Shown here piece by piece: positions 33,924-42,994 of a stretch of 64,000 nt of DNA (its first letter is position 1; each line of letters begins with the position of its first letter). The stretch is taken from contig JARYLO010000003.1 in NCBI GenBank assembly GCA_029907605.1, positions 1 through 64,000 on the forward strand, written 5' to 3'. Below the pieces are notes generated by a model. The model was not told where the DNA came from. It did no database searches and was given only the letters and a program-made list of their open reading frames with translations. This stretch comes from Sedimentisphaerales bacterium (lineage in GTDB: Bacteria > Planctomycetota > Phycisphaerae > Sedimentisphaerales > Anaerobacaceae). The position numbers and the translations under genes are program-made.

Positions 33924-35738
33924 ATGGTCGATAGAAACATACTAAAGAAGCTAGGTCTCTCTGAACAAGAACTTGATCAACAGGTAAATCAGATCTTTGG
34001 TCCACAAGAGGGTGAATATCTAGACCAGATGCTCAAGGGCAAGGTCGAATCCCACGCCCCTGGCGCGATCCTGAAGGGCATAATCGCAGGCAGACAGGGC
34101 AACGAGGTGATCGTGGAGGTGGGACTGAAATGCGAGGGCGTAGTTGATGCCAGCGAGTTTAGCGACCCCAACGAGATAGTACCAGGCAGAGAGATCGAGG
34201 TGTTGGTGGAGGAGGCCGATTCAGAGACCAATCAACTACTGCTGAGCAAGCGCAAGGCAGACGTCATCAGGAGCTGGGAGCACATCATTGCCACCAAGAA
34301 GGAAGGGGATGTGGTCTCAGGCAGGGTAATCCGGAGGATAAAAGGTGGACTATTGGTGGATATCGGCGTTCCAGTATTCCTACCAGCTTCTCAGGTAGAT
34401 ATACGCAGGCCAGGTGATATCAGCAGGTTCATAGGCAAGGATGTCCAATGTAAGATCCTCAAGATAGACGTGGAGAACCGCAACATTGTGGTCTCCAGGA
34501 GGCGTCTGATAGAAGAAGAGCGTAAGAGCAGCAAGGAGAAACTCCTGGCTGAGCTGGAGGTAGGGCAGATACGTAAGGGCATCGTCAAGAATATGGCCGA
34601 TTTCGGGGTATTTGTGGACCTGGGCGGCATAGATGGACTATTACACATCTCAGACCTCAGTTGGGGCAGGGTATCGCATCCATCTGAGGTGGTAAGTCTA
34701 GATCAGGAGATAGAATGCGTGGTCTTGTCTGTAGACAAGGCCAACGAGAAGGTCTCACTTGGGCTAAAACAAAAGACACCGTGCCCTTGGGATATGGTTG
34801 AGATCAAGTACCCAGTTGGTACAAAGGTCAAGGGCAAGGTGGTCAACATCATGAATTATGGGGTATTTGTGCGGCTAGAAGAGGGGGTGGAAGGGCTGGT
34901 CCATATAAGCGAGATGAGCTGGACCAAGCGGATAAACCACCCAAGCGAGATGGTCAACATAGGCGACGAGGTGGAGGTAGTGGTACTGAGTGTCAATAAG
35001 GACAAACAAGAGATCTCCCTGGGCCTAAAACAGACGGAAACCAACCCATGGAGTGTGGCTGCACAGAAATACCCACCTGGGACGATCGTTAACGCCACGG
35101 TACGAAGCCTTACGGCCTTTGGGGCATTTGTGGAGATAGAGCCCGGCATTGACGGGATGATCCATGTCTCTGATCTGAGCTGGACAAAGAAGTATAGCCA
35201 TCCCAAGGAGGCCCTGCAAAAGGACCAGGTGGTAAGATGTGTTGTACTAGAGATAAATGAAGAAAAGCGTCGTATCTCATTGGGTGTCAAACAATTGACC
35301 GAGGACCCATGGATCAAGGCAATCCTTGAGAAGTACATACCTGGCCAGATCGTAAAGGGCAAGGTGGCGAAGTTGACCAACTTCGGTGCATTTGTGGAGC
35401 TGGAACCGGACTTGGAAGGTCTCCTTCATATCTCCGAGATGGCAGACCATAAAGTAGAAAAGCCACAGGACATACTCAAGCCCGGAGACGAAGTTGAGGT
35501 GAAGATCCTGAAGGTGGACACAGAGGCGCGAAAGATCGGGTTAAGCCTGCGACGCGTCCAGTGGGCTGCTGAGCAGCTGCAGTCTGCAGAGGATGCTGGC
35601 CACCATCAAGGGCTCCAGATCCCAATACCTGCTACCAAGAAGCAAAGGGCAAAGGCCAAGGTTGCAGCAGAACCTGCACCCCAGCCCCAACAGGGGCCAA
35701 CAGATGATGCCAGCCCCACCGATACCAGTCAGGCCTAG
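33924..35738 (+). CDS. rpsA: Small-subunit ribosomal protein bS1
   Basis: mRNA-binding ribosomal protein of 604 residues with six S1 (OB-fold) repeats. The repeat pattern G.V..I..YGVFV.LE.G..GLVHISEMSW is visible in repeats 3-6, and repeats 1-2 are the diverged ribosome-binding pair. The C-terminal tail is Ala/Pro/Gln-rich. The start is taken at MVDRNILKK; the frame upstream to 33867 is Arg/Trp-rich and unlikely to be coding. The stop codon TAG lies in CTAG, which is also the stop of the converging DUF6485-like gene. Confidence 0.95.
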   Translation: MVDRNILKKLGLSEQELDQQVNQIFGPQEGEYLDQMLKGKVESHAPGAILKGIIAGRQGNEVIVEVGLKCEGVVDASEFSDPNEIVPGREIEVLVEEADSETNQLLLSKRKADVIRSWEHIIATKKEGDVVSGRVIRRIKGGLLVDIGVPVFLPASQVDIRRPGDISRFIGKDVQCKILKIDVENRNIVVSRRRLIEEERKSSKEKLLAELEVGQIRKGIVKNMADFGVFVDLGGIDGLLHISDLSWGRVSHPSEVVSLDQEIECVVLSVDKANEKVSLGLKQKTPCPWDMVEIKYPVGTKVKGKVVNIMNYGVFVRLEEGVEGLVHISEMSWTKRINHPSEMVNIGDEVEVVVLSVNKDKQEISLGLKQTETNPWSVAAQKYPPGTIVNATVRSLTAFGAFVEIEPGIDGMIHVSDLSWTKKYSHPKEALQKDQVVRCVVLEINEEKRRISLGVKQLTEDPWIKAILEKYIPGQIVKGKVAKLTNFGAFVELEPDLEGLLHISEMADHKVEKPQDILKPGDEVEVKILKVDTEARKIGLSLRRVQWAAEQLQSAEDAGHHQGLQIPIPATKKQRAKAKVAAEPAPQPQQGPTDDASPTDTSQA

Positions 35739-35929
35739 AGGCCCCAGGCCTTTGCAAAGGCCTTGAAGCTGCGGTCGTAGGTCCTTTCTGCCTCTGGTGG
35801 GAAACAACAGCCTGGCAACTGGCGGCTTGCCAAGTGATAGCTGAGGCATTCGCAGCACAGCCCCTTGCGGCTGCACCCATCATATGTACAGGTACACCTT
35901 CTTGTATTCTCCTTTTTCCTGCATTCCAT
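35735..35929 (-). CDS. Small cysteine-rich protein (DUF6485-like)
   Basis: 64 residues with seven cysteines in the first 42 residues: pattern MEC...RRCTCTYDGCSRKGLCCECLSYH, then GCCFPPEAERTYDRS. I recognise this as the DUF6485-type family: short cytosolic proteins, likely metal-binding, with conserved C.C.Y..CSRKG.CC.CL and CYFPPE.E.TYDRS segments. Function unknown. It starts four bases after dgt's stop and is probably co-transcribed with it. Its stop shares CTAG with the stop of rpsA on the other strand. Two longer overlapping frames on this strand are not coding. Confidence 0.85.
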   Translation of the reverse strand: MECRKKENTRRCTCTYDGCSRKGLCCECLSYHLASRQLPGCCFPPEAERTYDRSFKAFAKAWGL

Positions 35930-35933
35930 AGGC

Positions 35934-37034
35934 CTATCCCGTCAACAGTTTCATACAATATCGGTCTGTCATTCCAGCAATATAGTCTGCAACCACCCTC
36001 TGAAGGCCACATGTTGCAACAAATCCCTGGAAATACCGCGGCATCAGATCCGGCTGGTTGCAGAAGCGGTCAAACAACCGGCCAAGCCACTGTCTTACCT
36101 GGCTGGAGGTCTCCTGAAGTCTAGGATGAAGGTAAAAGTTCTTCAACAAGAACCCTTCCAATTGACACAACTGGCTGTGCCTTCGGGCCGAAAGGCAGAT
36201 CAGGGGCCTGCCTATGGCATATACGTCATCGAGCGAACGTATCCCTGCACTCTCTATGGCCTCTGTGCTTGCCTGTATGCAGTCGCTGACAAGGCAATTG
36301 ATAATGGCCTTGCTGACCCTGGTCCTGACGATGGCCAAGTCCTCTATTTGATCAGCACCTATGATATCCTCTGCCTCCTGTACCAACTCCACTGACCTTG
36401 CCTGCTGGGCGCTGATCAACCTCGCCCTGCGCCCATCCTCAAGGTCATGACAATTGTATGCGATCCTATCGGCCATGTCGGCCACCTGCCCTTCTAGGGG
36501 CATTGGAGGCCTTGCAACACTGGCAGGCCGATCATACGGGCCACTGTGGCCCTCTAGGCCGAGTATCGTCTCGTGCATCAGATTCAGGCCAAAGAATTGT
36601 GGATATGGATGCTCCAGCAATGTGACGATCCTGACCGTCTGCTGGTTGTGCTCAAAGCCCCCATAGGCCTGCATCAACTGATCCAACGCCTCCTCGCCTG
36701 CATGCCCAAATGGTGGGTGACCGAGGTCATGGGCCAGGCATATGGCCTCGGTCAAGGCCTCGTTAAGACCGAGTGCCTTGGCTATGGTACGGCCGATCTG
36801 ACTGACCTCTATTGTATGTGTTAGACGGGTCCTGTAGAAATCATCCAGCCCAGGTGTAAAGACCTGGGTCTTGCCCTCAAGCCTGCGGAATGCAGCACAG
36901 TGTATGATACGATCCCTGTCACGTTCAAACTCTGACCTGTATGGATGAGGCTGCTCTGGATATGACCTGCCCTTACTGTTGGCAGAACTGACCGCATATG
37001 GCTTGAGGTTCTCTTGTTGCCAGGTAAGGACCAT
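35934..37034 (-). CDS. dgt: dGTPase-like HD-domain triphosphohydrolase
   Basis: Hydrolyses dGTP (or other dNTPs) to nucleoside and triphosphate. 366 residues. The N-terminal RDRIIHCAAFRRLEGKTQVF and TRLTHTIEVSQIGRTIA contain the first HD-domain His. HDLGHPPFGHAGEEAL carries the HD pair and the catalytic His. ADMADRIAYNCHDLEDGRRA holds the last metal ligand. Conserved C-terminal family features (PRYFQGF) are recognisable. It lies between the HIT gene and the DUF6485-like gene. Confidence 0.92.
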   Translation of the reverse strand: MVLTWQQENLKPYAVSSANSKGRSYPEQPHPYRSEFERDRDRIIHCAAFRRLEGKTQVFTPGLDDFYRTRLTHTIEVSQIGRTIAKALGLNEALTEAICLAHDLGHPPFGHAGEEALDQLMQAYGGFEHNQQTVRIVTLLEHPYPQFFGLNLMHETILGLEGHSGPYDRPASVARPPMPLEGQVADMADRIAYNCHDLEDGRRARLISAQQARSVELVQEAEDIIGADQIEDLAIVRTRVSKAIINCLVSDCIQASTEAIESAGIRSLDDVYAIGRPLICLSARRHSQLCQLEGFLLKNFYLHPRLQETSSQVRQWLGRLFDRFCNQPDLMPRYFQGFVATCGLQRVVADYIAGMTDRYCMKLLTG

Positions 37035-37044
37035 CTGCCAAGAC

Positions 37045-37560
37045 CTAAACAGCCCCAGGCCGATCTGCCTTACCAGCAGCGCTGACCAATTGCTCCCAGA
37101 GCTCCTGCAGCGACTGGCTGATCACCTTTGTATCCCCACAAACAGACATGAAGTTCGTGTCACCATTCCATCTGGGTACCACATGTATGTGCAGATGATC
37201 GGCCAACCCAGCCCCTGCACATCGCCCGAGATTTATGCCGATGTTATAACCTTGCGGTTTGAGGACCTGATCCAGTAACAACTGCGCCTTCTTGACCTGT
37301 ACGAGGATATCCTGAAGCTCCTGGTCGCTGGTCTCCAACAGGCCGCCAATATGGCGCAAGGGGGCGATCAACAAATGACCATTATTGTATGGGAAGCGAT
37401 TGAGTACCACTATACTCGATCCTGTCCGCCATACCTCAAGGTTCTCCTTGGCCTTCTGGGGCTGCTGGATACACTTACAAAGGAAACAGCCTCCTGCCTT
37501 GCCAGCCGCATCCTGGATATACCCTATCCGCCACGGTGCCCAAAGATCCCTTTGATCCAT
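37045..37560 (-). CDS. HIT-family nucleotide hydrolase/phosphorylase
   Basis: 171 residues. The histidine-triad motif HLHIHVVPRW (about 140-149) is intact. The upstream pattern CFLC...VLNRFPYNNGHLLIAPLRHIG is that of the Ap4A-phosphorylase-like/HIT branch common in bacteria. The N-terminal CFLCK with a further cysteine may bind zinc. Likely substrates are dinucleoside polyphosphates or AMP-conjugates, but the exact reaction cannot be deduced. Its start abuts the stop of the upstream exported-protein gene (adjacent codons). Confidence 0.9.
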   Translation of the reverse strand: MDQRDLWAPWRIGYIQDAAGKAGGCFLCKCIQQPQKAKENLEVWRTGSSIVVLNRFPYNNGHLLIAPLRHIGGLLETSDQELQDILVQVKKAQLLLDQVLKPQGYNIGINLGRCAGAGLADHLHIHVVPRWNGDTNFMSVCGDTKVISQSLQELWEQLVSAAGKADRPGAV

Positions 37561-39510
37561 TTATCTGCCCTTGAAGGATGATGTGTCTATCCGTTGGATC
37601 TTGACGGTCTGATCAACAAATATGATCGGATTGCCCGCCCCAGCCCTGGCAAACGGTATCGGCACTGCAGCCTGCACCTTGTACCAGAATTGTTGGCTGG
37701 TCCCCTCCCAGATACCCTTATCCACGTTGAACCTATCAACACCAGAACCTTGCAGATCCTGAAACCTATAAGCACCTAGGAACCCAAATGTCCCACTGAC
37801 ACGGAATCGGCCAGAATATGGGATAGGCCAGGAAGATGGAGCAGGCATTCCAGATAGACTATATCTGCTACCAATGACTGCGACCAAGCCATCCGAGGTC
37901 TGCTCCAGCCGATCAAGACTGTAGGCCACCTGCCTAGCCTTCCTTGAGACCATGGGCGTTGGAACTGAAAGTAGCGAATTCCATCCCTGGCCAGGACGGA
38001 CCCCATTGGCATCCATGCTGGATATGGCATCCCAGAAGAACCACAGTGTTGCAACCACATCACTGATCATCTCCTGATCCTTGACCCAGCCATACCTTGG
38101 ATCCTGACGGAAGGCAGATTGACCGACCTGCTTCAATAATGCATCCAGGTCACTGGCATCGACAATCCTTCCATTGGCAGCGACATCCAGTGTGAACTGT
38201 TTAGCCTGCAATGATTCTACAGGATCAGGTGATTGCACCTGGCCATCCTGACCTTGACGGCCCCTTTCCACACGCACTGACCTGAAGACCCCCTGGAGCC
38301 TTGCACTGCCACCAGGCCTGACAAGGATTGGCTCCAATGTCACCAACATGTGTAGCGACTCATCTAGGCTAGAGAGTGCGTCGGGGCGGAGGTTCGGATC
38401 TGTATTCGGGTCCCAATGGATCTTTATCTGACGACTAGAGCGGATCTCATAACCAAAGGCCCTGCCTTCCTCGAAGTGTAGTCTGCACCTTACAGGCTCG
38501 GCCAATGATAGATCGTTCCCATCAGGCCTGATCCGCCGAAGTTCAAGCCCCTGGACTGACCGCATCAGGATCGTATTGGGTTCCGGGGTCTTGTCGGTCA
38601 GTTGTACCCGCGGATCTATGGCAACCCAGTTGACTTCCAGCACTTCTTTGGAGGACTCGATGGCCCCTTCAGACAGGTCTATCTGCAACTGGCCTCCATA
38701 TCGAAACTGAAAGTCCATCCTATCGATCAGGGCCTTGAGCTTTGGATCCTGAAGATATGCCTGCTGGGCCGGGTCAGAGGCCAGTGAACCAGTCATATCA
38801 ACGACAGCCACCCTGCGACCTTCCTCCTGCTTGATCTGGCTGAGCGTATAGCTCCTCTCAAAGGTCCTGGATCCCAACGTGCCAAATGAAACCGTCTTGA
38901 TATCGCTCCAATGAGAGCCCACCAGATGTGGACCTGGCCCACATGCCGCCAGGCCTGCAACGGTATGCACCTGCCTGATGAATGGCCCTGACAATAGCTC
39001 AGCGGCCTTCCTTGCCTGCGGGCCGCCATTAGGATCTACCAATAGCTTGGCCAGCTCTGCAATCCCCTGGATATCAAGGACCCTGCCGTCAGGTGCAAGA
39101 CGAATCTTGTAGCCCTTTCCCACTAACCTTGCCAAGGGGCCGGTCTTGTCGCGCCGGCTGTCAGAATCGATTACAGGATCGCCCACCTGCTCCTCAAAGA
39201 CACTCAGGCCCTCTATCTGGATATCCGCAACTGCATTCCCATTTGGATCTACAGAGCGGACCTGTTGGGAGAATCTCAGGTCCACAGAACTGCCTGTAAG
39301 GCCGCTTGGCACCTCATAAGGCTGGCTGCCTGATGTGGTCTTCACCACCACAGACCTTTGCCACCAACTATTGAACTGATATGTCGTCTTCTGACCGCAG
39401 ACAAAGGTAAGCCTCAGGTTGACCTGCGGTTCGTTCGGCCCAGATGGGACCAGGCCAGCAATAGTACACAAGATTGCACTCACCAACAGAGTGTACGTCA
39501 TGACATTCAT
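37561..39510 (-). CDS. Large exported protein with repeated beta-rich modules, unknown
   Basis: About 649 residues. Signal peptide MNVMTYTLLVSAILCTIAG. The mature part seems to hold two similar halves, each beginning with a strand of the type LRLTFVCGQKTTYQF or LVTLEPILVRPGG and containing an ANGRIVD/PDGRVLDI element. This suggests a duplicated beta-sandwich, perhaps DUF6263-like. No catalytic motif. The start is chosen at 39510 because a TTGTAT-16-TATAAT promoter lies at 39529-39556, inside the longer open frame, and GGTTGGAG precedes this ATG. Probably envelope-located; function unknown. Confidence 0.68.
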   Translation of the reverse strand: MNVMTYTLLVSAILCTIAGLVPSGPNEPQVNLRLTFVCGQKTTYQFNSWWQRSVVVKTTSGSQPYEVPSGLTGSSVDLRFSQQVRSVDPNGNAVADIQIEGLSVFEEQVGDPVIDSDSRRDKTGPLARLVGKGYKIRLAPDGRVLDIQGIAELAKLLVDPNGGPQARKAAELLSGPFIRQVHTVAGLAACGPGPHLVGSHWSDIKTVSFGTLGSRTFERSYTLSQIKQEEGRRVAVVDMTGSLASDPAQQAYLQDPKLKALIDRMDFQFRYGGQLQIDLSEGAIESSKEVLEVNWVAIDPRVQLTDKTPEPNTILMRSVQGLELRRIRPDGNDLSLAEPVRCRLHFEEGRAFGYEIRSSRQIKIHWDPNTDPNLRPDALSSLDESLHMLVTLEPILVRPGGSARLQGVFRSVRVERGRQGQDGQVQSPDPVESLQAKQFTLDVAANGRIVDASDLDALLKQVGQSAFRQDPRYGWVKDQEMISDVVATLWFFWDAISSMDANGVRPGQGWNSLLSVPTPMVSRKARQVAYSLDRLEQTSDGLVAVIGSRYSLSGMPAPSSWPIPYSGRFRVSGTFGFLGAYRFQDLQGSGVDRFNVDKGIWEGTSQQFWYKVQAAVPIPFARAGAGNPIIFVDQTVKIQRIDTSSFKGR

Positions 39511-39528
39511 CTCCAACCAGGACAATTC

Positions 39529-39556
39529 ATTATATGGGCCATGGTACCCCATACAA
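39529..39556 (-). promoter_or_regulatory. Promoter of the large exported protein
   Basis: Minus strand TTGTAT (39551-39556), 16 bp, perfect TATAAT (39529-39534). The leader before the ATG at 39510 would be only about 12 nt, just holding GGTTGGAG. Confidence 0.6.
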
Positions 39557-39562
39557 TGGTTT

Positions 39563-39592
39563 TTGCTTGTCCACCATGCCAGCTACTATACA
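39563..39592 (+). promoter_or_regulatory. Promoter of ilvD
   Basis: TTGCTT (39563-39568), 18 bp, TATACA (39587-39592), divergent from the promoter of the exported protein. The start near 39599 is ~35 nt before the ilvD ATG, which has AAGGAGG. There is no room for a T-box or leader peptide. Confidence 0.5.
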
Positions 39593-39633
39593 GTATTTGA
39601 GGTATGTCACAGACAGATTAAGGAGGTCTACAG

Positions 39634-41304
39634 ATGGCAAACAGCGATACGATCAAGGCCGGTTTTCAGAGGGCCCCGCACAGGGGGCTTCTGAGGGCCT
39701 GCGGTTTGAAGGACGCGGACCTGGAAAGGCCTTTCATCGCGGTTGCAAATAGCTTCTGCGAGATAGTACCAGGGCATGTGCACCTCAATGAGGTAGCCAA
39801 GGTGATCAAGAAGGCCATACGGGATGCTGGTGGTGTGCCCTTTGAATTCAACACCATCGCGGTCTGCGATGGCATCGCCATGGGACATACCGGCATGAAG
39901 TACTCCCTTGTCAGCAGGGAGATAGTCGCAGATTCGGTTGAGACGATGTGTAGGGCCCACTGCTTCGACGGGCTGGTATGCATCCCCAACTGCGACAAGA
40001 TCATACCAGGCATGCTCATGGCTGCAGTACGCCTTGACATCCCGACCATATTTGTATCAGGCGGCCCAATGCGGGCAGGCAAGACCCCAGATGGCAAGAC
40101 CATAGACCTGATCAGTATCTTTGAGGCAGTGGCTGCATACAAGGCAGGTAAGATCGATCTTGCGCAACTAAAGCAACTGGAGTATCTAGCCTGCCCAACG
40201 GTCGGGAGCTGTTCGGGCTTGTTTACTGCCAACTCCATGAACTGCCTGTGCGAGGCCATAGGCATAGCCCTGCCAGGCAATGGGACCATACTGGCGGTAG
40301 ACCCACGAAGGCAAGGCCTCTATGAGGCTGCAGGCCGGCAGATCGTGGAGCTGGTAAGAAAGGGCATCAGGCCATCGCACATCATCACTCCCCAATCGCT
40401 GGACAATGCCCTAGTGCTAGATATGGCCATGGGTGGGTCCACCAACACGATCCTTCACACCCTGGCCCTGGCAAGTGAGGCAGGGATCAAGTACGATCTG
40501 GACCGAATAAACCAGCTTTCTGCAAGGTGCCCCAATATTTGCAAGGTTGCGCCATCCAGTACTTGGCACATCGAGGATGTGGATGCAGCAGGTGGGGTCA
40601 GCGCGATCCTGAAAGAGGTCAGTAAGATCCCTGGCCTGCTAAGCCTTGAGTGTATGACCGTCTCCTGTGTCAGCCTGGGCGAGAGGATCAAGCACGCCAA
40701 GATCACCAATCCAGAGTGCATCCGTCCCCTGGAACGGGCATATTCTACCACTGGCGGCCTTTCCATACTGTTTGGCGACCTTGCCCCAAATGGCGCTGTA
40801 GTGAAGACCGCTGGTGTGGCCCCATCCATGCTCAAACACAGGGGTCCTGCGGTCATATTCGACAGTCAAGAGGAGGCCTGCGAAGGGATCCTTGCCGGCA
40901 AGGTCAGGCCCGGTGATGTAGTGGTGATACGTTACGAAGGGCCAAAGGGTGGACCGGGCATGCAGGAGATGCTCAGCCCTACCAGCTACATAATGGGTGC
41001 TGGGCTGGGCGAATCAGTGGCATTGATAACGGATGGCAGGTTCTCAGGCGGCACGCGTGGGGCCTGTGTAGGGCATATCAGTCCTGAGGCAGCTGTAGGT
41101 GGGCCGATCGCCCTCATAAGGCCAGGTGATATCATTTCTATAGACATCCCCAACCACCGACTCGATGTGGAACTGACAGACCAAGACCTTGCCAGGCGGC
41201 GTCAGGATTGGAGACCGCCAAAACCAAGGGTCACAAAGGGTTGCCTGGCAAGATATGCCGCCCTTGCTACCAGCGCCGATACAGGGGCCATACAAAGATG
41301 GTAG
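39634..41304 (+). CDS. ilvD: Dihydroxy-acid dehydratase
   Basis: Iron-sulphur dehydratase of valine, isoleucine, leucine and pantothenate synthesis. 556 residues. Motifs are [27 protein letters not shown] (cluster cysteines), [15 protein letters not shown] (third cysteine) and the C-terminal [11 protein letters not shown] containing the catalytic Ser. A strong AAGGAGG precedes the ATG. No other branched-chain genes are nearby. Its last 7 nt overlap the start of the first cysteine-cluster gene, so three genes form an operon. Confidence 0.96.
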   Translation: MANSDTIKAGFQRAPHRGLLRACGLKDADLERPFIAVANSFCEIVPGHVHLNEVAKVIKKAIRDAGGVPFEFNTIAVCDGIAMGHTGMKYSLVSREIVADSVETMCRAHCFDGLVCIPNCDKIIPGMLMAAVRLDIPTIFVSGGPMRAGKTPDGKTIDLISIFEAVAAYKAGKIDLAQLKQLEYLACPTVGSCSGLFTANSMNCLCEAIGIALPGNGTILAVDPRRQGLYEAAGRQIVELVRKGIRPSHIITPQSLDNALVLDMAMGGSTNTILHTLALASEAGIKYDLDRINQLSARCPNICKVAPSSTWHIEDVDAAGGVSAILKEVSKIPGLLSLECMTVSCVSLGERIKHAKITNPECIRPLERAYSTTGGLSILFGDLAPNGAVVKTAGVAPSMLKHRGPAVIFDSQEEACEGILAGKVRPGDVVVIRYEGPKGGPGMQEMLSPTSYIMGAGLGESVALITDGRFSGGTRGACVGHISPEAAVGGPIALIRPGDIISIDIPNHRLDVELTDQDLARRRQDWRPPKPRVTKGCLARYAALATSADTGAIQRW

Positions 41305-41744
41305 AGGAGGCTGGGGATCTACCTTGGTTTGCAGCAGGACTGAGGTTTAGCTGCACAAAGTGCGGCAGGTGCTGCTCTGGCCCTGCAGAAGGTTACATAT
41401 GGGTCGATATGGAGCAGATAGCGCAGATAGCTGCATTCCTGAAGATCCCCGTTGAGAGGTTCAAGGCCACATACACACGCACCGAGGGTCCTTTCAATAC
41501 CCTCATAGAAGACCCTCACACAAAGGATTGCATATTCCTGGAGGCATCGGGCCCCATCAGGCAGTGTGCCATCTATCCAGTCCGACCCCCACAATGTCGC
41601 ACATGGCCTTTCTGGCCTAGCAACCTGACCACTCCCCAGGCATGGCAGAGGGCAAGCAGGCGATGTCCTGGGATCAATCATGGCAGGCTCTACACCTACC
41701 AACAGATCCTACAACTCTGCGGTGCATGCAGCCATCGCATCTAG
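41298..41744 (+). CDS. YkgJ-like cysteine-cluster protein 1
   Basis: 148 residues. N-terminal cluster [13 protein letters not shown], later [28 protein letters not shown] and CGAC. The CxxCGxCC motif followed by C.IY..RP..C..WPF is the YkgJ/zinc- or iron-chelating Cys-cluster family, whose biochemical role is not settled. Start at the ATG overlapping the ilvD stop; the frame continues upstream inside ilvD but is not the family start. Followed by a second, diverged copy. Confidence 0.85.
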   Translation: MVEEAGDLPWFAAGLRFSCTKCGRCCSGPAEGYIWVDMEQIAQIAAFLKIPVERFKATYTRTEGPFNTLIEDPHTKDCIFLEASGPIRQCAIYPVRPPQCRTWPFWPSNLTTPQAWQRASRRCPGINHGRLYTYQQILQLCGACSHRI

Positions 41745-42135
41745 GGTAGGCGAGGTCTATCTGTGGCTGGACCAACAGCTCTGGCCTAGCAGATGCAACA
41801 GGTGCGGCAGGTGTTGCGACCTAGAGCGGTTTGGCCATAGGCTCTTTGTCTGCACCGTGGAGTGGATATACCATCTGTATCACAACCCTCAGCCTGTAGA
41901 CATCCAAGGCCATGGGCGTTGCCCATATAACCACTCAGGCCTATGCACGATCTATGATCATCGGTTTGCAGGCTGCAGGATCTTCCAGTGCGATAAAGAT
42001 ATGGATACACAGGCCATGATATATGAAACCACCTTGGCGAAGTTCAAGCAACTTTGCATCGCCTATAACATCCCTTACCGATATGTGGACCTATTCGATG
42101 CACTTAATGGGGTACTATCTGATATCGGTCCATAG
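41680..42135 (+). CDS. YkgJ-like cysteine-cluster protein 2
   Basis: 151 residues. Central cluster CNRCGRCCDLERFG, then CTVEW, GRCPYNHSGLCTIYDHRFAGCRIFQC. Same cysteine scaffold as the preceding gene but low overall similarity, so an old tandem duplication or two sub-families of one complex. The first ATG (41680) overlaps the upstream gene by 65 nt; GTG at 41722 is an alternative start nearer to the conserved region. The 3' end overlaps the converging ftsQ-like gene by 32 nt. Confidence 0.8.
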   Translation: MAGSTPTNRSYNSAVHAAIASRVGEVYLWLDQQLWPSRCNRCGRCCDLERFGHRLFVCTVEWIYHLYHNPQPVDIQGHGRCPYNHSGLCTIYDHRFAGCRIFQCDKDMDTQAMIYETTLAKFKQLCIAYNIPYRYVDLFDALNGVLSDIGP

Positions 42136-42985
42136 GGGTAGGGAGCTGGTATTGGGCAGGACGGAGGTCTATGTACTTGACCAGGCCTATGAGGGTACCG
42201 GACTCCTTATAGAATGAATAGAGCCTTGCAAGCTTTTCTTGTTCACTTGCCTCCAGGTATCTTGCAGCAGACCCGACCTCCGCGCCCCAGATGATCTTCG
42301 TCCCATCCTTTGCGTACATGGCCAAATGTGCTGACCTCTGATCACGGCGGCCTAGGTAATTACTGACGTCTATCCTATCAATCTGGGAAAGCAGTGGGGA
42401 TGTCGGACAAGTCGTCATATCCATGGATTCCAACAAGGCAAGCAGCTCGAGGCCCTGCCTGAGGTCCTCACAAGGCAGCACCTGGCCTATGGTCGGCTTG
42501 CCTAACCATTCCACCCCTTCTATCTTCTTTACATCCAGACCTGGTATCTCAATGAAATCCAATACCACAAGGTCCTGATCCACATAGAACCGCGACCCTC
42601 CTATCTCTAGGACCGCTGCGGGCCTTCTCCAGCGGGCCTTGACCCTAACATCCAATGGGGTTAGACGCACCTGCACCTGGTCTAGCCAGGCGACCTCCCC
42701 AAGCCTACTGGCCAGATGTGCAGCCAGGTCCTCGGTCAGCGGCAATCTAACGCCGCCAGCAGCAGCTATCACCTTCTGGATCAGTTCATTGCTGCGGTCG
42801 GCCCAGGCAGGTATCTCCTCCAAGACCAATGGACCTGTCCTTGGCCCTATGGCAGCCTGCATGTATCTATCCAAGGCCACCAATGCAGCTACAGCACTTG
42901 CAATAAACAAGACCGCCACCACAACGGCTATGGGCCGTCTCCACTTGGCTGCCAATGTTACAAGACGGCCAAACAGTTGCCCCAT
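42104..42985 (-). CDS. ftsQ: FtsQ/DivIB-like cell-division protein
   Basis: Bitopic inner-membrane protein of 293 residues. A basic cytoplasmic N-terminus (AAKWRRP) and one membrane helix (about 18-40) are followed by a periplasmic part. It has a POTRA-like segment (VRLPLTEDLAAHLASRL..VAWLDQVQVRLTPLDVRVKARWRRPAAVLEI, with the FtsQ-type WL..V.V...P..L.V..R.R.P.AV pattern) and a beta domain starting SRFYVDQDLVVL. Position right after murC-murB-ddl is the classic ftsQ slot. No ftsA or ftsZ follows; the gene converges with the YkgJ-like gene. Similarity is modest, so gene order carries much weight. Confidence 0.68.
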   Translation of the reverse strand: MGQLFGRLVTLAAKWRRPIAVVVAVLFIASAVAALVALDRYMQAAIGPRTGPLVLEEIPAWADRSNELIQKVIAAAGGVRLPLTEDLAAHLASRLGEVAWLDQVQVRLTPLDVRVKARWRRPAAVLEIGGSRFYVDQDLVVLDFIEIPGLDVKKIEGVEWLGKPTIGQVLPCEDLRQGLELLALLESMDMTTCPTSPLLSQIDRIDVSNYLGRRDQRSAHLAMYAKDGTKIIWGAEVGSAARYLEASEQEKLARLYSFYKESGTLIGLVKYIDLRPAQYQLPTPMDRYQIVPH

Positions 42986-42994
42986 CTGCGGCCC

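Noticed and set aside
35541-36012. Two long minus-strand frames (35541-35876 and 35632-36012) overlapping rpsA, dgt and the DUF6485-like gene
   Set aside because: They are antisense or alternate-frame shadows with atypical composition. The real gene here is the short Cys-rich frame 35735-35929.
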